Notes: a model not told the origin generated them from the sequence alone. Shown: positions 18,026-27,236, counted from the stretch's first letter. The stretch is DNA of 64,000 nucleotides from M3007 sp043764095 (GCA_043764095.1 JAYUKX010000197.1:136971-200970), one strand, 5' to 3'. Program-made: numbers and translations.

Positions 18026-19243
18026 GTGAAACAGCAGTTGCCGGATGTAAAAATGAAGGATTTCTGGTACGATTTGCCAGATGAACGCATTGCAAAGTAC
18101 CCTTTGCCTCAGCGCGACCAGTCAAAACTGCTGGTTTGGGAAGATAAGGTTATCCAACACCGCATATTTGGTGATATACCCCATCTTTTTAAGGGTGACG
18201 AGATACTGTTTTTCAATAATACAAAAGTTATTCCTGCCCGCCTGTTCTTTCGTAAAGCAACAGGTGCGCTAATTGAGATATTTCTACTCAATCCCATTGA
18301 TCCTGAGGTGGTGGATCTTGCCATGCAACAGACCGTTTATTGTGATTGGAATTGTACAATTGGTAACTTGAAAACATGGAAACCGGGTATTGTTTTAGAA
18401 CGCACCCTCGAAGTAAAAGGCCAACAGATTACCCTAAAGGCTTTCTTGCTGGATCATGCCAAAATGGAAGTTAAGTTCACTTGGGATGGTGGTTATTCTT
18501 TGGTGGATATACTCGAAGCAGCGGGAAATGTGCCCATTCCGCCCTACTTACAGCGTTCGGCGGAAGAAAGCGATAAGCAAAATTATCAAACAGTTTACAG
18601 TAAAAAAGAAGGTGCAGTGGCTGCTCCCACTGCTGGTTTGCATTTTACCAATGAGGTAATTGAACAAATAAAAGCGCGTGGCGTACTTACCCAAGAAGTA
18701 ACATTGCACGTTTCGGCAGGTACATTTAAACCTGTAAAAGTGGAAAATGCCATGGAGCATGATATGCACTTTGAACAAGTGGTGGTACAAAAGGGCAATA
18801 TTGAAGCACTTTTATTGGGCAAACCAGTTGTTTGTGTCGGTACTACTGCCATGCGTACCTTAGAATCGTTGTATTGGTACGGTGTTAAATTAATGCTCGA
18901 GCCCAATGCATCCTTTATTATTGAAAAAACATTTCCATATACCATATCTGAATATCCATCATTATCGGATGCTATGCAATCTATTTTGTCGTATATGGGT
19001 GAACATGATAAAACGGAAATTCATGGACAGACACAATTATATGTCATGCCTACCTATCAATTTCGGGTATGTAACGCTTTAATTACCAATTTTCATCAAC
19101 CGGGCAGTACACTTTTATTATTGGTTGCCGCATTTATTGGCGAAGTACATTGGCGTACCATTTACGATACGGCAATGAGCAATGATTACCGTTTTTTGAG
19201 TTATGGAGATAGTTCTTTTTTGCGAAGGGGAGGAGGAGATTAA
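18026..19243 (+). CDS. queA: S-adenosylmethionine:tRNA ribosyltransferase-isomerase
   Basis: This 405-residue enzyme transfers and rearranges the ribose of SAM onto preQ1-modified tRNA, giving epoxyqueuosine at the wobble position. Family blocks include FWYDLPDERIAKYPLPQRDQSKLLVW, ILFFNNTKVIPARLFFRK, the highly conserved APTAGLHFT, LHVSAGTFKPVK, VVCVGTTAMRTLE and TNFHQPGSTLLLLVAAFIG. The listed start is a GTG; an ATG 27 bases later (18053) is equally possible and begins exactly at the conserved region. The length matches Bacteroidota members, which are longer than the E. coli enzyme. Its stop overlaps the end of the convergent TPR gene by four bases. Confidence 0.96.
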   Translation: MKQQLPDVKMKDFWYDLPDERIAKYPLPQRDQSKLLVWEDKVIQHRIFGDIPHLFKGDEILFFNNTKVIPARLFFRKATGALIEIFLLNPIDPEVVDLAMQQTVYCDWNCTIGNLKTWKPGIVLERTLEVKGQQITLKAFLLDHAKMEVKFTWDGGYSLVDILEAAGNVPIPPYLQRSAEESDKQNYQTVYSKKEGAVAAPTAGLHFTNEVIEQIKARGVLTQEVTLHVSAGTFKPVKVENAMEHDMHFEQVVVQKGNIEALLLGKPVVCVGTTAMRTLESLYWYGVKLMLEPNASFIIEKTFPYTISEYPSLSDAMQSILSYMGEHDKTEIHGQTQLYVMPTYQFRVCNALITNFHQPGSTLLLLVAAFIGEVHWRTIYDTAMSNDYRFLSYGDSSFLRRGGGD

Positions 19244-19557
19244 TCCTCGTCATCAATGATCATTCTTGCGCCATTGAGTTCGCCATATGCATGCATATCT
19301 TTTGCTGCTTTTGCTACGATCATACCCTCTTTATAAGTGGCAATAGCCGCTTCGGGTTTATCCAATAATTCCTGCAATTTGCCCAAATGGTAGTAAAGTC
19401 CTACATAATTTGGGTTAATTTCGCGTAATTTAAGATAATAGTGCAATGCATTGGCTAAATCGTTCGTTTTTTCATACTCTTTGGCCAAAGCGAAGAGCGT
19501 AAATGCATCAGTGGGTTGTTCTTCCAATAATTGGAGTAAAAGTTCTAGTCTGTTCAT
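19240..19557 (-). CDS. Small TPR-repeat protein
   Basis: This 105-residue cytoplasmic protein consists of two to three tetratricopeptide repeats (AFTLFALAKEYEKTNDLANALHYYLKLREINPNY, then GLYYHLGKLQELLDKPEAAIATYKEGM). It ends in a short acidic tail (IIDDED). The ATG at 19557 is used; the longer frame from 19593 adds a Cys- and Lys-rich stretch that does not fit a TPR. TPRs mediate protein-protein contacts, and no partner is evident. It is convergent with queA and divergent from etfB. Confidence 0.85.
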   Translation of the reverse strand: MNRLELLLQLLEEQPTDAFTLFALAKEYEKTNDLANALHYYLKLREINPNYVGLYYHLGKLQELLDKPEAAIATYKEGMIVAKAAKDMHAYGELNGARMIIDDED

Positions 19558-19603
19558 GGCGCAAAATTGGCACTTTTTTATAACTTTTTCCATAGGTATT
19601 TGT

Positions 19604-19611
19604 TATCTTTG
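19604..19611 (+). promoter_or_regulatory. -7 element of the etfBA promoter
   Basis: TATCTTTG fits the Bacteroidota -7 consensus and lies 56 bases before the etfB ATG. No clear TTG -33 element is seen at the right distance. Confidence 0.55.
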
Positions 19612-19667
19612 CACCCGCAAATTCAATTTGCCAAAAACAAGAAAAAATTAAATACTAGATATTCTTA

Positions 19668-20414
19668 ATGAAATTTTTAGTTTGTATTAGTCAAACACCA
19701 GATACTACCGCTAAAGTATCGTTTAATGGTGATAGTACGGAATTTAATGCTGCCGGTGTGCAGTTTATTATGAATCCTTATGACGAGTGGTACGCGCTCG
19801 TACGTGCGTGCGAAATCCGTGAAGCATTGGGCGATGGAAACAAAGTGGTTGCCATTAATGTAGGCCCTGCGGCAAACGAAACGACCATCCGTAAGGCATT
19901 GGCTATTGGCGCCGATGAAGCGGTTCGTATTGATGCAGATCCTAAAAGTGCCGCTTTTGTTGCTAAGCAAGTAGCAGATTACGCTGCAAAAGAGGGCTTT
20001 GATATTGTTTTCCTTGGAAAAGAAACCATTGATTATAATGGCTCTGAAGTAGGTGCTATGGTCGCTGAATATTTGGATTTACCTTATGTTTCTTATGCTT
20101 CCAAATTAGAATTGACCGGTAATACGGCGGTTTTGGAACGCGATATTGAAGGTGGTATTGAAGAATTGGAATTGGAAACACCATTTGTACTCAGCGCCTC
20201 TAAAGGTATGGCCGAGCAGCGTATCCCAAATATGCGTGGTATTATGATGGCGCGGTCAAAACCACTGACCGTAGTTGCTCCCGTCGCGTTTGAAGAAAAT
20301 GCAAAAACGGTAAGTTTTACCCTTCCGCCCGCTAAAGTAGGGGTTAAATTAATTGATCCAGAAAATATGGATGAATTGGTGCGCCTACTCCATGAAGAAG
20401 CCAAAATTATCTAA
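19668..20414 (+). CDS. etfB: Electron transfer flavoprotein subunit beta
   Basis: This 248-residue subunit binds AMP and forms the heterodimeric electron carrier that takes electrons from acyl-CoA and other dehydrogenases. The N-terminus KFLVCISQTPDTTAKV, the NPYDEWYALVRACEIRE block and DIVFLGKETIDYNGSEVGAMVAEYLDLPYVS are typical. Near residue 180, LSASKGMAEQRIPNMRGIMMARSKPL matches the beta-subunit signature region. etfA follows after 21 bases, so the two form an operon, and a strong terminator follows etfA. Confidence 0.95.
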   Translation: MKFLVCISQTPDTTAKVSFNGDSTEFNAAGVQFIMNPYDEWYALVRACEIREALGDGNKVVAINVGPAANETTIRKALAIGADEAVRIDADPKSAAFVAKQVADYAAKEGFDIVFLGKETIDYNGSEVGAMVAEYLDLPYVSYASKLELTGNTAVLERDIEGGIEELELETPFVLSASKGMAEQRIPNMRGIMMARSKPLTVVAPVAFEENAKTVSFTLPPAKVGVKLIDPENMDELVRLLHEEAKII

Positions 20415-20435
20415 ACAAGAAAAAAACAAGAAAAT

Positions 20436-21401
20436 ATGGTACTCGTTTTTGCAGAAAGTCCTAATGGTCAACTCAAAAAAAGTTCTTTTGAGGCGGTTAC
20501 TTACGGAAAGAAGACCGCCGATCAATTAGGCGTGGATTGTATAGCCCTTGTTTTGGGTAGTCAAGTAAAAGATGCTGCTGCTTTGGGTGCTTATGGTGCC
20601 GCTAAGGTGTTGCATGCCAATGATGCGTCATTGGATCAATTAGATAGCCAAACTTATACCGATGCTATTGCTGAGATTGCTCAAAAACAAGGCGCAACAG
20701 TGGTAATTTTGGCGCATTCCTCTACAGGGAAGTCGATTGCAGGTCGGTTATCTGTTAAATTAAATGCTGGTCTTATTTCTGGTGCTAATAGCCTTCCAGT
20801 AATAAATGGCACTCAATTAATGGTAAAAAAGCCTGTTTTTTCAGGAAAAGCATTTGCTGAAATTGCACTTTCAAGCCCTATCAAAATTATTTCTTTGATG
20901 GGAAATGCCGTTAAACCCGAAAATATAGGAGGCACGGCTATTGTTGAAACCGTGGCAGTAACGGTGGCAAAAAGTCGCATCAAAATTAAATCAGTAAAGC
21001 GTCAAGAAGGAACAGTACCTTTGCCAGAAGCAGAGGTAGTTGTGTCAGCAGGTCGCGGTATGAAAGGCCCTGAAAATTGGGGTATTGTGGAGGAATTGGC
21101 CACTGAAATGAATGCTACCACTGCTTGCTCACGCCCAGTTGCTGATAGCCATTGGCGGCCACACCATGAGCATGTTGGGCAGACAGGTATTGCTATTCGC
21201 CCTAATTTGTATATTGCAATCGGTATTTCTGGCGCAATTCAGCATTTGGCGGGTGTAAATACGTCTAAAGTAATTGTAGTGATCAATAAAGACCCGGAAG
21301 CACCATTTTTCAAAGCAGCGGATTATGGTGTGGTAGGTGATTTGTTCGAGATTGTACCACGCTTAACAGCGGCCTATAAAAAATTTAAAGCTACTCGATA
21401 G
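20436..21401 (+). CDS. etfA: Electron transfer flavoprotein subunit alpha
   Basis: This 321-residue subunit carries the redox FAD of ETF. The N-terminal half is the Rossmann-like ETF domain (VVILAHSSTGKSIAGRLS). The C-terminal FAD domain has VVSAGRGMKGPENWGIVEELA, then SRPVADSHWRPHHEHVGQTG, IRPNLYIAIGISGAIQHLAG and VVINKDPEAPFFKAADYGVVGDLFEI, which is the alpha-subunit signature. Together with EtfB it would pass electrons to an ETF-quinone oxidoreductase, which is not in this window. Confidence 0.96.
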   Translation: MVLVFAESPNGQLKKSSFEAVTYGKKTADQLGVDCIALVLGSQVKDAAALGAYGAAKVLHANDASLDQLDSQTYTDAIAEIAQKQGATVVILAHSSTGKSIAGRLSVKLNAGLISGANSLPVINGTQLMVKKPVFSGKAFAEIALSSPIKIISLMGNAVKPENIGGTAIVETVAVTVAKSRIKIKSVKRQEGTVPLPEAEVVVSAGRGMKGPENWGIVEELATEMNATTACSRPVADSHWRPHHEHVGQTGIAIRPNLYIAIGISGAIQHLAGVNTSKVIVVINKDPEAPFFKAADYGVVGDLFEIVPRLTAAYKKFKATR

Positions 21402-21411
21402 TTGTAGCCAA

Positions 21412-21450
21412 ATATTGGGAGCATTCCAATTGCTCCCAATATTTTATCCT
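21412..21450 (+). terminator. Terminator of etfBA
   Basis: ATATTGGGAGCA (21412-21423) pairs perfectly with TGCTCCCAATAT (21431-21442) around a 7-base loop, followed by a T-rich tail that runs on to the next gene. Confidence 0.9.
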
Positions 21451-21461
21451 TTTTTTTGAAT

Positions 21462-22055
21462 ATGAAACGAATTGAATTAGGAATTGTCGCCTTGTCACAT
21501 AGTATGACGCAATCGCATAACTATGCCGTAGTATTAGGGGAGCGCAGAGGGCAGCGTCGTTTACCAATTGTTATCGGTAGTTTTGAAGCGCAGGCCATTG
21601 CTGTTGCTATGGAAAAAATGGTACCTAATCGGCCATTGACACACGATTTATTTAAAAATACCTTAGATACCTTTGGAGTGCAACTCCGAGAAGTCGTCAT
21701 TAATAACTTGTTGGATGGTATTTTTTACTCACGTTTGATTTGTGTAAAGAACGGGGAAATGTTTGAAATTGATTCCCGCACCTCCGATGCTATCGCAATG
21801 GCGGTACGTTTTGAATGCCCTATCTATACCTACGATTTTATTTTGGAAGCCGCTGGTGTCATCTTAGATGAAAATGACGAAGAGGGCGTTGGCCAAAGTA
21901 TTATTCCTACTGCAAATGCAGCTATGGATAGCCAACCCTTGGAACGGTTGTCGTCCCAAGACCTATCTGAGCGCCTGCAAAGTGTTTTGGATGCCGAAGA
22001 CTATGAAATGGCAGCAAAAATTAGGGATGAAATGAAACGCAGGGAAAAAAATTGA
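21462..22055 (+). CDS. Bifunctional nuclease family (DUF151) protein with UvrB/C motif
   Basis: This 197-residue cytoplasmic protein has the DUF151 / BFN fold in its first 135 residues: VVLGERRGQRRLPIVIGSFEAQAIA, NNLLDGIFYSRLI and IDSRTSDAIAMAVRFECPIY, with the conserved DSRTSDA core. Relatives cleave DNA and RNA in plants, but the bacterial role is poorly defined. Residues of about 160-195 form a UVR-type helical hairpin (LSERLQSVLDAEDYEMAAKIRDEMKRR), common in Bacteroidota members. The ATG at 21462 is preferred over the TTG two codons upstream. The proximity of the etf terminator suggests its own or read-through transcription. Confidence 0.9.
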   Translation: MKRIELGIVALSHSMTQSHNYAVVLGERRGQRRLPIVIGSFEAQAIAVAMEKMVPNRPLTHDLFKNTLDTFGVQLREVVINNLLDGIFYSRLICVKNGEMFEIDSRTSDAIAMAVRFECPIYTYDFILEAAGVILDENDEEGVGQSIIPTANAAMDSQPLERLSSQDLSERLQSVLDAEDYEMAAKIRDEMKRREKN

Positions 22056-22107
22056 TTCGGCTGCGCTCATCAACAGTGATTCCGCTGCGCTCATCAACAG
22101 TGATTCG
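22054..22107. repeat. Tandem duplication of a 24-bp unit
   Basis: Two copies (22054-22077 and 22078-22101) differ only at one base (GATTCGGCTGCG against GATTCCGCTGCG), each ending CTCATCAACAGT. A third partial copy starts GATTCGG. It begins at the stop codon of the nuclease-family gene. Confidence 0.85.
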
Positions 22108-22133
22108 GATACTTCCATTAACTCGGTAATACA

Positions 22134-22676
22134 TTATCCTTGGTTACCTGCTCTTTTTAGTCGAAGACCTAGTCCTACGAGCATTACTCCAAACAAAAGC
22201 GCATAAATACCAATCCACATACCCAGTGAAAATGCACCTGTGGATGGGTTAATAAGCATGATTATGCCAAGAATAACCGATAGTGCTCCAGCACCACCAA
22301 GCAACCATTCATTATCAATTTCCTTTCGGAGTTTGATGGCTGTAGAGATTTCAAAAACACCAGAGATTAAAAACCAAAGTGCTAAAATAAGGACTATGCC
22401 AGTTGCTGTAATTTCAGGGCTAACGAGTGCAAAAAGCCCTAAGCCTACACCAAGCAGACCTTCGGAGAACACGACCCACCAATTTTGATCGTGCGCGCGC
22501 ATACGCATGCCTAAAAGGACGGCTATGGCACCATCTGCGACTAAAAAAGCCCCAAGCATCATGACGAGTACCTCAAAGGCCACTTTAGGGTTCATGAAAG
22601 CCACAATGCCAAATGCAATAGAAACGATACCGCGTAGTACCATGAGCCACCAAAATTGAGTAAGTCTTTGTAACAT
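22134..22676 (-). CDS. HdeD-family (DUF308) membrane protein
   Basis: This 180-residue protein has six hydrophobic segments in three repeated two-helix units. Each has the family rhythm: LRGIVSIAFGIVAFMNP, FSEGLLGVGLGLFALVSPE and GGAGALSVILGIIMLINPS. The HdeD family takes its name from an E. coli acid-resistance protein, but the biochemical role is unknown. It lies in the inner membrane. The gene is alone on the minus strand, divergent from the VPS10/BNR gene. Confidence 0.88.
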   Translation of the reverse strand: MLQRLTQFWWLMVLRGIVSIAFGIVAFMNPKVAFEVLVMMLGAFLVADGAIAVLLGMRMRAHDQNWWVVFSEGLLGVGLGLFALVSPEITATGIVLILALWFLISGVFEISTAIKLRKEIDNEWLLGGAGALSVILGIIMLINPSTGAFSLGMWIGIYALLFGVMLVGLGLRLKRAGNQG

Positions 22677-22772
22677 ATTTTTCGTTTTGTTTTAAATTCG
22701 GGCGCAATACTACAAATATTGATTTGATTATTAACCATTCGCGCTACCTTTACCGGAATAAATTTTCTAAAT

Positions 22773-25655
22773 ATGCTTATGAATCAGTTGTTTTGCCGCA
22801 AAATTACCTTTTTTGCGCTGTTTTTTATTTTATGGAGTGTGTCAAATGCTCAAAAAGCAACCCCTTTTGAACAAAGGCTAAAGGGCTTTGACCAACGAAA
22901 AGCACTGATTGAAAATGCTACACTTGCTGTAACCGCACCCACAAGTATTGGGCCGACAGTGTTTTCGTGCCGTGTAACCGATTTGGATGTAAATCCGGCA
23001 AACCCAGCAGAAATGTATGTGGCTTACGCCTCCGGTGGATTGTGGTACACTAATAATTATGGCACTAGTTTTACACCAGTCTTTGACCATGAAGCCAGTA
23101 TGACGATTGGTGACATTGCAGTGGACTGGGCAAAAAATGTGATCTGGGTAGGTACTGGCGAGGCCAATAGTAGTCGTTCATCCTATGCAGGTACGGGTAT
23201 TTACAGGAGTGGAGATGGGGGCAAAACCTGGGAATGGCGAGGCCTGCCCGAAAGCCACCATATTGGACGTATCGTATTGCACCCTACTAATCCAAATGTG
23301 ATTTGGGTGGCGGTATTGGGTCATTTGTACTCACCTAATGTAGAACGCGGGGTATATCGCAGCGGCGATGGTGGCCAAACCTGGCAACGTACCTTATTTA
23401 TTAATGAAACAACAGGTGCTGTTGATTTGTGTATTGATCCCAATGTACCCAATACTATTTATGCCGCTACTTGGCAAAAGACGCGTTCTGCATGGAATTT
23501 TACAGGTGCAGGTGCAGGATCGGGTATATGGAAAAGTACCGACGGTGGACTTACCTTCAACCTGATCGTCAATGGCTTCCCAACTGGTGAAAAAACAGGC
23601 CGAATTGGCCTAACAGCAGGCCTTAAAGATGGAAAAACCATTTTGTATGCCTCCGTGGATAATCAGAACCCGGCACCGGATCAACCTAAAAGCAAAGAAA
23701 AAGACGAATTGACCAAAGATGTATTGCGTACTATTTCAGTCGCAGATTTTGCGAAATTGGATGACGATAAGATTACAGCGTATCTGCGGGCAAATGATTT
23801 TCCAGAGTCCTATACTGCTGCGAAAGTAAAAGATTTGGTTAGTAAAAATAAAATTGCCCCGATTGCTTTGGTTGAATATTTAGAGGATGCCAATAATAAC
23901 CTGTTTGAAACGAACTATATCGGCGCAGAAGTCTATCGTTCCGAAGATGGTGGTGGCTCTTGGCGCAAAACGCATACCATGTCTATGGAACAAATCAATT
24001 TCACCTACGGTTACTATTTCTCCAATATCCGCTGCGCGCCCAATAATGCAGATCAAGTATATCTAATGGGCTATTTAATCATTAAATCGGATGATGGCGG
24101 TAAAAACTGGACGAGTATCAGTGGCGATAATGTACACGCCGACCACCATGCGCTGTATGTACACCCTTCCAAACCGGGACTTTTGATGAATGGCAATGAT
24201 GGAGGTCTTAATATTTCATGGGACAATGGGAAATCGTGGATTTTGTGCAATAATCCTCCTGTTGGCCAGTTTTACGCCATTAATGTGGATGAAGCCGACA
24301 ACTATAATGTGTATGGTGGCGCGCAGGATAACGGTGTTTGGGTAGGGCCTGCTAGTTATAAGTCCAGTACTGGATGGCACCAATCTGGAGATTATCCCTA
24401 TAAAGAACTTTTGGGTGGTGATGGCATGCAGGTAGAAGTGGATACCCGCGAGAATATTGTTGTTTATACCGGTTTCCAATTTGGTAATTACTTCCGCATT
24501 AACCGTCGCAATGGTCAACAAAAAGAAATTACGCCAAAGCACGAATTAGGAGAGCGGCCGCTTCGGTTCAATTGGCAAACGCCTATCCACCTTAGCCGGC
24601 ACCACCAAGATATTCTTTACCTTGGTGCGAATCGCCTGTATCGCTCCTTTGATCGTGGGGATAAATGGGAGGCTATTTCAGGCGATCTCACCAAGGGCGG
24701 AAAACCAGGCAATGTTCCTTACGGCACCCTAACAACTATCCACGAAAGCCCTTTAAAATTTGGCTTGTTATATACCGGTTCTGACGACGGTTTGGTGCAT
24801 ATCACACGGGATGGTGGTGATACTTGGACGCGTATTACGACTGGTTTGCCCGAAAATCTTTGGGTTTCGCGGGTGCAAGCGTCCGCGCACGAGAAGGGTA
24901 GGGTATATGTGTCCCTCAATGGGTATCGGTTGGATGATTTTAACGCATACCTATATATATCTAATGATTTTGGTAAAACGTGGGTGCGCATAGGTACTAA
25001 TTTGCCCGCAGAACCGATCAATGTAGTTCGGGAAGACCCCTCCAATCCTGATATTTTGTACGTTGGTACTGATAATGGTGCTTATATTTCTAATGATCGC
25101 GGGCAAAATTTCCAATCCGTCTCCTCCGATTTTCCTGCTGTGCCAGTACACGATTTGGTGGTACAGGCACGAGAAAAAGACCTCATAATTGGAACACATG
25201 GCCGCTCCATGTATAAAATGTCGGTGCGCTATACACAAAAGATCAATGCTGATGTATTGTCGCAACCGCTCACGCTTTTTGATATTGATAAAAAACGTTT
25301 TGCCAAAGTATGGGGCAAAAAAGTGGCTTGGAAAACAGCGGCAGACCCAGAATTACCTATCTATTTTTATAGTACAACCGCTGGGAAAGCAAGTTATAAA
25401 GTACAGTTGAAAAATGGCCCAGAAGTACAACGTGGCGAATTGAACACAAAGGCTGGTTTGAATCGGTTCAATTATAATTTAGACATAAAAGAGGACAATA
25501 TGCGTGCTTATTTGCGTAAATTGAATGATAATGCAAAGCAACCAATTGATCCACCATTGTCGGATACGGGCAAGTATTATCTTCAAAAAGAGACCTATAT
25601 CTTTACCTTGGAGCAAGGCGGAAAGACCGTTTCAAAAGAATTTGTAATTGAATAA
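22773..25655 (+). CDS. VPS10/BNR-type beta-propeller exported protein
   Basis: This 960-residue protein begins with a signal peptide (MNQLFCRKITFFALFFILWSVSNAQ after an initial MLM). It then has many sortilin/BNR blades with Asp-box motifs: SGDGGKTWEW, SGDGGQTWQR, STDGGLTF, SEDGGGSWRK, SDDGGKNWTS, TRDGGDTWTR, SNDFGKTWVR. Such proteins are often labelled 'glycosyl hydrolase' because sialidases and xyloglucanases share these boxes, but I see no defined catalytic site. There is no T9SS sorting domain. The C-terminal 120 residues are a separate beta-rich domain. An insert around residues 300-375 (after PAPDQPKSKEKDEL) is helical and non-propeller. A -7 element TACCTTTA at 22745 lies just upstream. 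Confidence 0.85.
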   Translation: MLMNQLFCRKITFFALFFILWSVSNAQKATPFEQRLKGFDQRKALIENATLAVTAPTSIGPTVFSCRVTDLDVNPANPAEMYVAYASGGLWYTNNYGTSFTPVFDHEASMTIGDIAVDWAKNVIWVGTGEANSSRSSYAGTGIYRSGDGGKTWEWRGLPESHHIGRIVLHPTNPNVIWVAVLGHLYSPNVERGVYRSGDGGQTWQRTLFINETTGAVDLCIDPNVPNTIYAATWQKTRSAWNFTGAGAGSGIWKSTDGGLTFNLIVNGFPTGEKTGRIGLTAGLKDGKTILYASVDNQNPAPDQPKSKEKDELTKDVLRTISVADFAKLDDDKITAYLRANDFPESYTAAKVKDLVSKNKIAPIALVEYLEDANNNLFETNYIGAEVYRSEDGGGSWRKTHTMSMEQINFTYGYYFSNIRCAPNNADQVYLMGYLIIKSDDGGKNWTSISGDNVHADHHALYVHPSKPGLLMNGNDGGLNISWDNGKSWILCNNPPVGQFYAINVDEADNYNVYGGAQDNGVWVGPASYKSSTGWHQSGDYPYKELLGGDGMQVEVDTRENIVVYTGFQFGNYFRINRRNGQQKEITPKHELGERPLRFNWQTPIHLSRHHQDILYLGANRLYRSFDRGDKWEAISGDLTKGGKPGNVPYGTLTTIHESPLKFGLLYTGSDDGLVHITRDGGDTWTRITTGLPENLWVSRVQASAHEKGRVYVSLNGYRLDDFNAYLYISNDFGKTWVRIGTNLPAEPINVVREDPSNPDILYVGTDNGAYISNDRGQNFQSVSSDFPAVPVHDLVVQAREKDLIIGTHGRSMYKMSVRYTQKINADVLSQPLTLFDIDKKRFAKVWGKKVAWKTAADPELPIYFYSTTAGKASYKVQLKNGPEVQRGELNTKAGLNRFNYNLDIKEDNMRAYLRKLNDNAKQPIDPPLSDTGKYYLQKETYIFTLEQGGKTVSKEFVIE

Positions 25656-25658
25656 AAA

Positions 25659-26198
25659 ATGGAAAAATTATCCATGCAGGAATTAGGCCGAATTTCCCCT
25701 GAGGCGTTTCGTGCTGTTGAAAAAAAACCTTTTGTATTGGTGCTTGATAATATCCGATCGGGACTTAATATTGGATCAATGTTTCGCACTGCCGATGCAT
25801 TTGCTTTGACCAAACTGGTGCTTTGTGGAATAACCGTGCAACCGCCCCACCGCGAGATACTCAAAACTGCACTGGGAAGCACCGATACCGTGGACTGGGA
25901 ATGGGCAGAAAACACCAAAGATGCGGTACTTGCACTTAGAGCAGAAGGCTATAAAGTATTTGCTATTGAACAGACCTCTCAACCTGTTTGGCTACAGGAA
26001 TTTAAAGTGCTAGCAGGCGAAAAATATGCCTTTGTGCTTGGGAATGAAGTAGATGGAGTAGGAGAGGAGGCGCTACACTGTTGCGACGGTGCAATAGAAA
26101 TTCCACAATTTGGCACTAAGCATTCGCTCAATGTGGCGGTTGCTTGCGGGATTGTTGTTTGGGAGGCAGTTCGTGGCTATGCAGGGACGGGCAAATAA
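25659..26198 (+). CDS. TrmH/SpoU-family RNA 2'-O-methyltransferase
   Basis: This 179-residue enzyme uses SAM to methylate a ribose in tRNA or rRNA. All three SPOUT motifs are present: motif 1 LDNIRSGLNIGSMFRTADAF (with the catalytic Arg), motif 2 FVLGNEVDGVGEE, and motif 3 IEIPQFGTKHSLNVAVACGI, which forms the trefoil knot. It lacks the N-terminal RNA-binding domain of RlmB-type enzymes, so it resembles TrmL or short TrmH members; the target nucleotide is not predictable. It starts three bases after the previous stop and is probably translated from the same transcript. Confidence 0.93.
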   Translation: MEKLSMQELGRISPEAFRAVEKKPFVLVLDNIRSGLNIGSMFRTADAFALTKLVLCGITVQPPHREILKTALGSTDTVDWEWAENTKDAVLALRAEGYKVFAIEQTSQPVWLQEFKVLAGEKYAFVLGNEVDGVGEEALHCCDGAIEIPQFGTKHSLNVAVACGIVVWEAVRGYAGTGK

Positions 26199-26243
26199 GT
26201 GATTGAATAGGAGTTATTTACGAATTATGTTCTTTATATATGT

Positions 26244-26534
26244 ATTGTCGGCGTTACTTCGAGTCTAATGTCGTCAGCTAAACGATATATTAACCACGAA
26301 GTGGTTGAACTTGAATAGCCCCGAATGCAATTCGGGATTAATTGGAGGACGTTTGACAACCCTGAAAGGGTTGAACTTAATGAAACGCGCACAATACGTT
26401 GACGTTCAACCACTTCGTGGTTATTAAAATACCCCCTTAATCCCCGAATTTCATTCAGGGCTATTCACGTTTAACCACTTCGTGGTTGGTATATCGTTAA
26501 TTTGAAGACATTAGACTCGAGTCGCGCCGACAAT
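26244..26534. repeat. Palindromic mosaic element with about 100-base inverted termini
   Basis: The 291 bases are an imperfect palindrome. The left end (ATTGTCGGCG..., GAGTCTAATGTC, AACGATATA) reappears inverted at the right end. Inside are smaller palindromes that recur: AACCACGAAGTGGTT three times (once direct, twice at the other side), the CCCCGAAT...ATTCGGGG module twice, and AACCCTGAAAGGGTT once. Most are followed by GAAC. There is no coding frame. It resembles REP-type or MITE-like mobile palindromes. It fills the gap between the methyltransferase and the beta-barrel gene. The rest of 26199-26550 holds nothing recognisable. Confidence 0.85.
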
Positions 26535-26550
26535 CAGTCAATACCTAAAA

Positions 26551-27141
26551 CTAATCCCTCCGTCCCCTTAAGTTAAAGAACGTCCTGATACCCAGTTCTG
26601 CACCAATATTTTTTTCTTTCACATAATAATTGGCACTTCCAAACATCTCCGTATTTCGGATAATATCGCGGATATAAAAATAACCAAATTCAAGACCAAT
26701 CGAATAATCGAGTTTGCCGGAAGGGCTGTCGTCGGGTCGGTTTTTAGACGGTAAAAAATTATATCGAATGCCACCTTTGGCCATCATTGTATAGGCGGGA
26801 CGATGTGTTTTAGCGCATTTGTTGCCATTAGAGCGGTAACGGCCTGCACCTACCTCCATTTTTACAAAAGGTGTGGTCAAAAGGGTTTCTAAAAGGTCAT
26901 TACTCTGTGGATCTACCGTAAAAATAGAACCGCCACCAAAACGGACAACGCCATTGTGATTGGCAATATTCATCGTCAAATCGGTGCCTAATCCCAAATT
27001 ATTACTGATATTGGCAGCATCAGGGGCTGTGAAATAGAATGCTGGGCCATCCAAAAATAAGCGCGGGCCATATTGTGCCTGAACAGCACTATTCGAAAAT
27101 AAGCAAATGAAAACAATAAATGTAAAGTAAGGATAACGCAT
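26551..27141 (-). CDS. Small outer-membrane beta-barrel-like protein
   Basis: This 196-residue exported protein has a signal peptide (MRYPYFTFIVFICLFSNSAVQAQ). The mature part alternates polar and aromatic residues in short stretches ending in aromatic residues, as in porin-like eight-strand barrels (FVKMEVGAGRYRS, AKGGIRYNFLPS, YSIGLEFGYFYIRDI, KNIGAELGIRTFFNL). The role is unknown. It stands alone on the minus strand between two non-coding palindromic elements. Confidence 0.7.
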   Translation of the reverse strand: MRYPYFTFIVFICLFSNSAVQAQYGPRLFLDGPAFYFTAPDAANISNNLGLGTDLTMNIANHNGVVRFGGGSIFTVDPQSNDLLETLLTTPFVKMEVGAGRYRSNGNKCAKTHRPAYTMMAKGGIRYNFLPSKNRPDDSPSGKLDYSIGLEFGYFYIRDIIRNTEMFGSANYYVKEKNIGAELGIRTFFNLRGRRD

Positions 27142-27236
27142 AGTTTAAGTTTGTGTATGTTTGCGGCAAGATACAAGTACGCTTGCTTTTGCTGCCTTGT
27201 ACCTTTAGAAACGAATAATGTTACATTTAATACATT

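Noticed and set aside
22773..25655. Sialidase or xyloglucanase function for the BNR-repeat protein
   Set aside because: Asp-box repeats alone do not define an enzyme, and no catalytic triad or nucleophile region could be identified.
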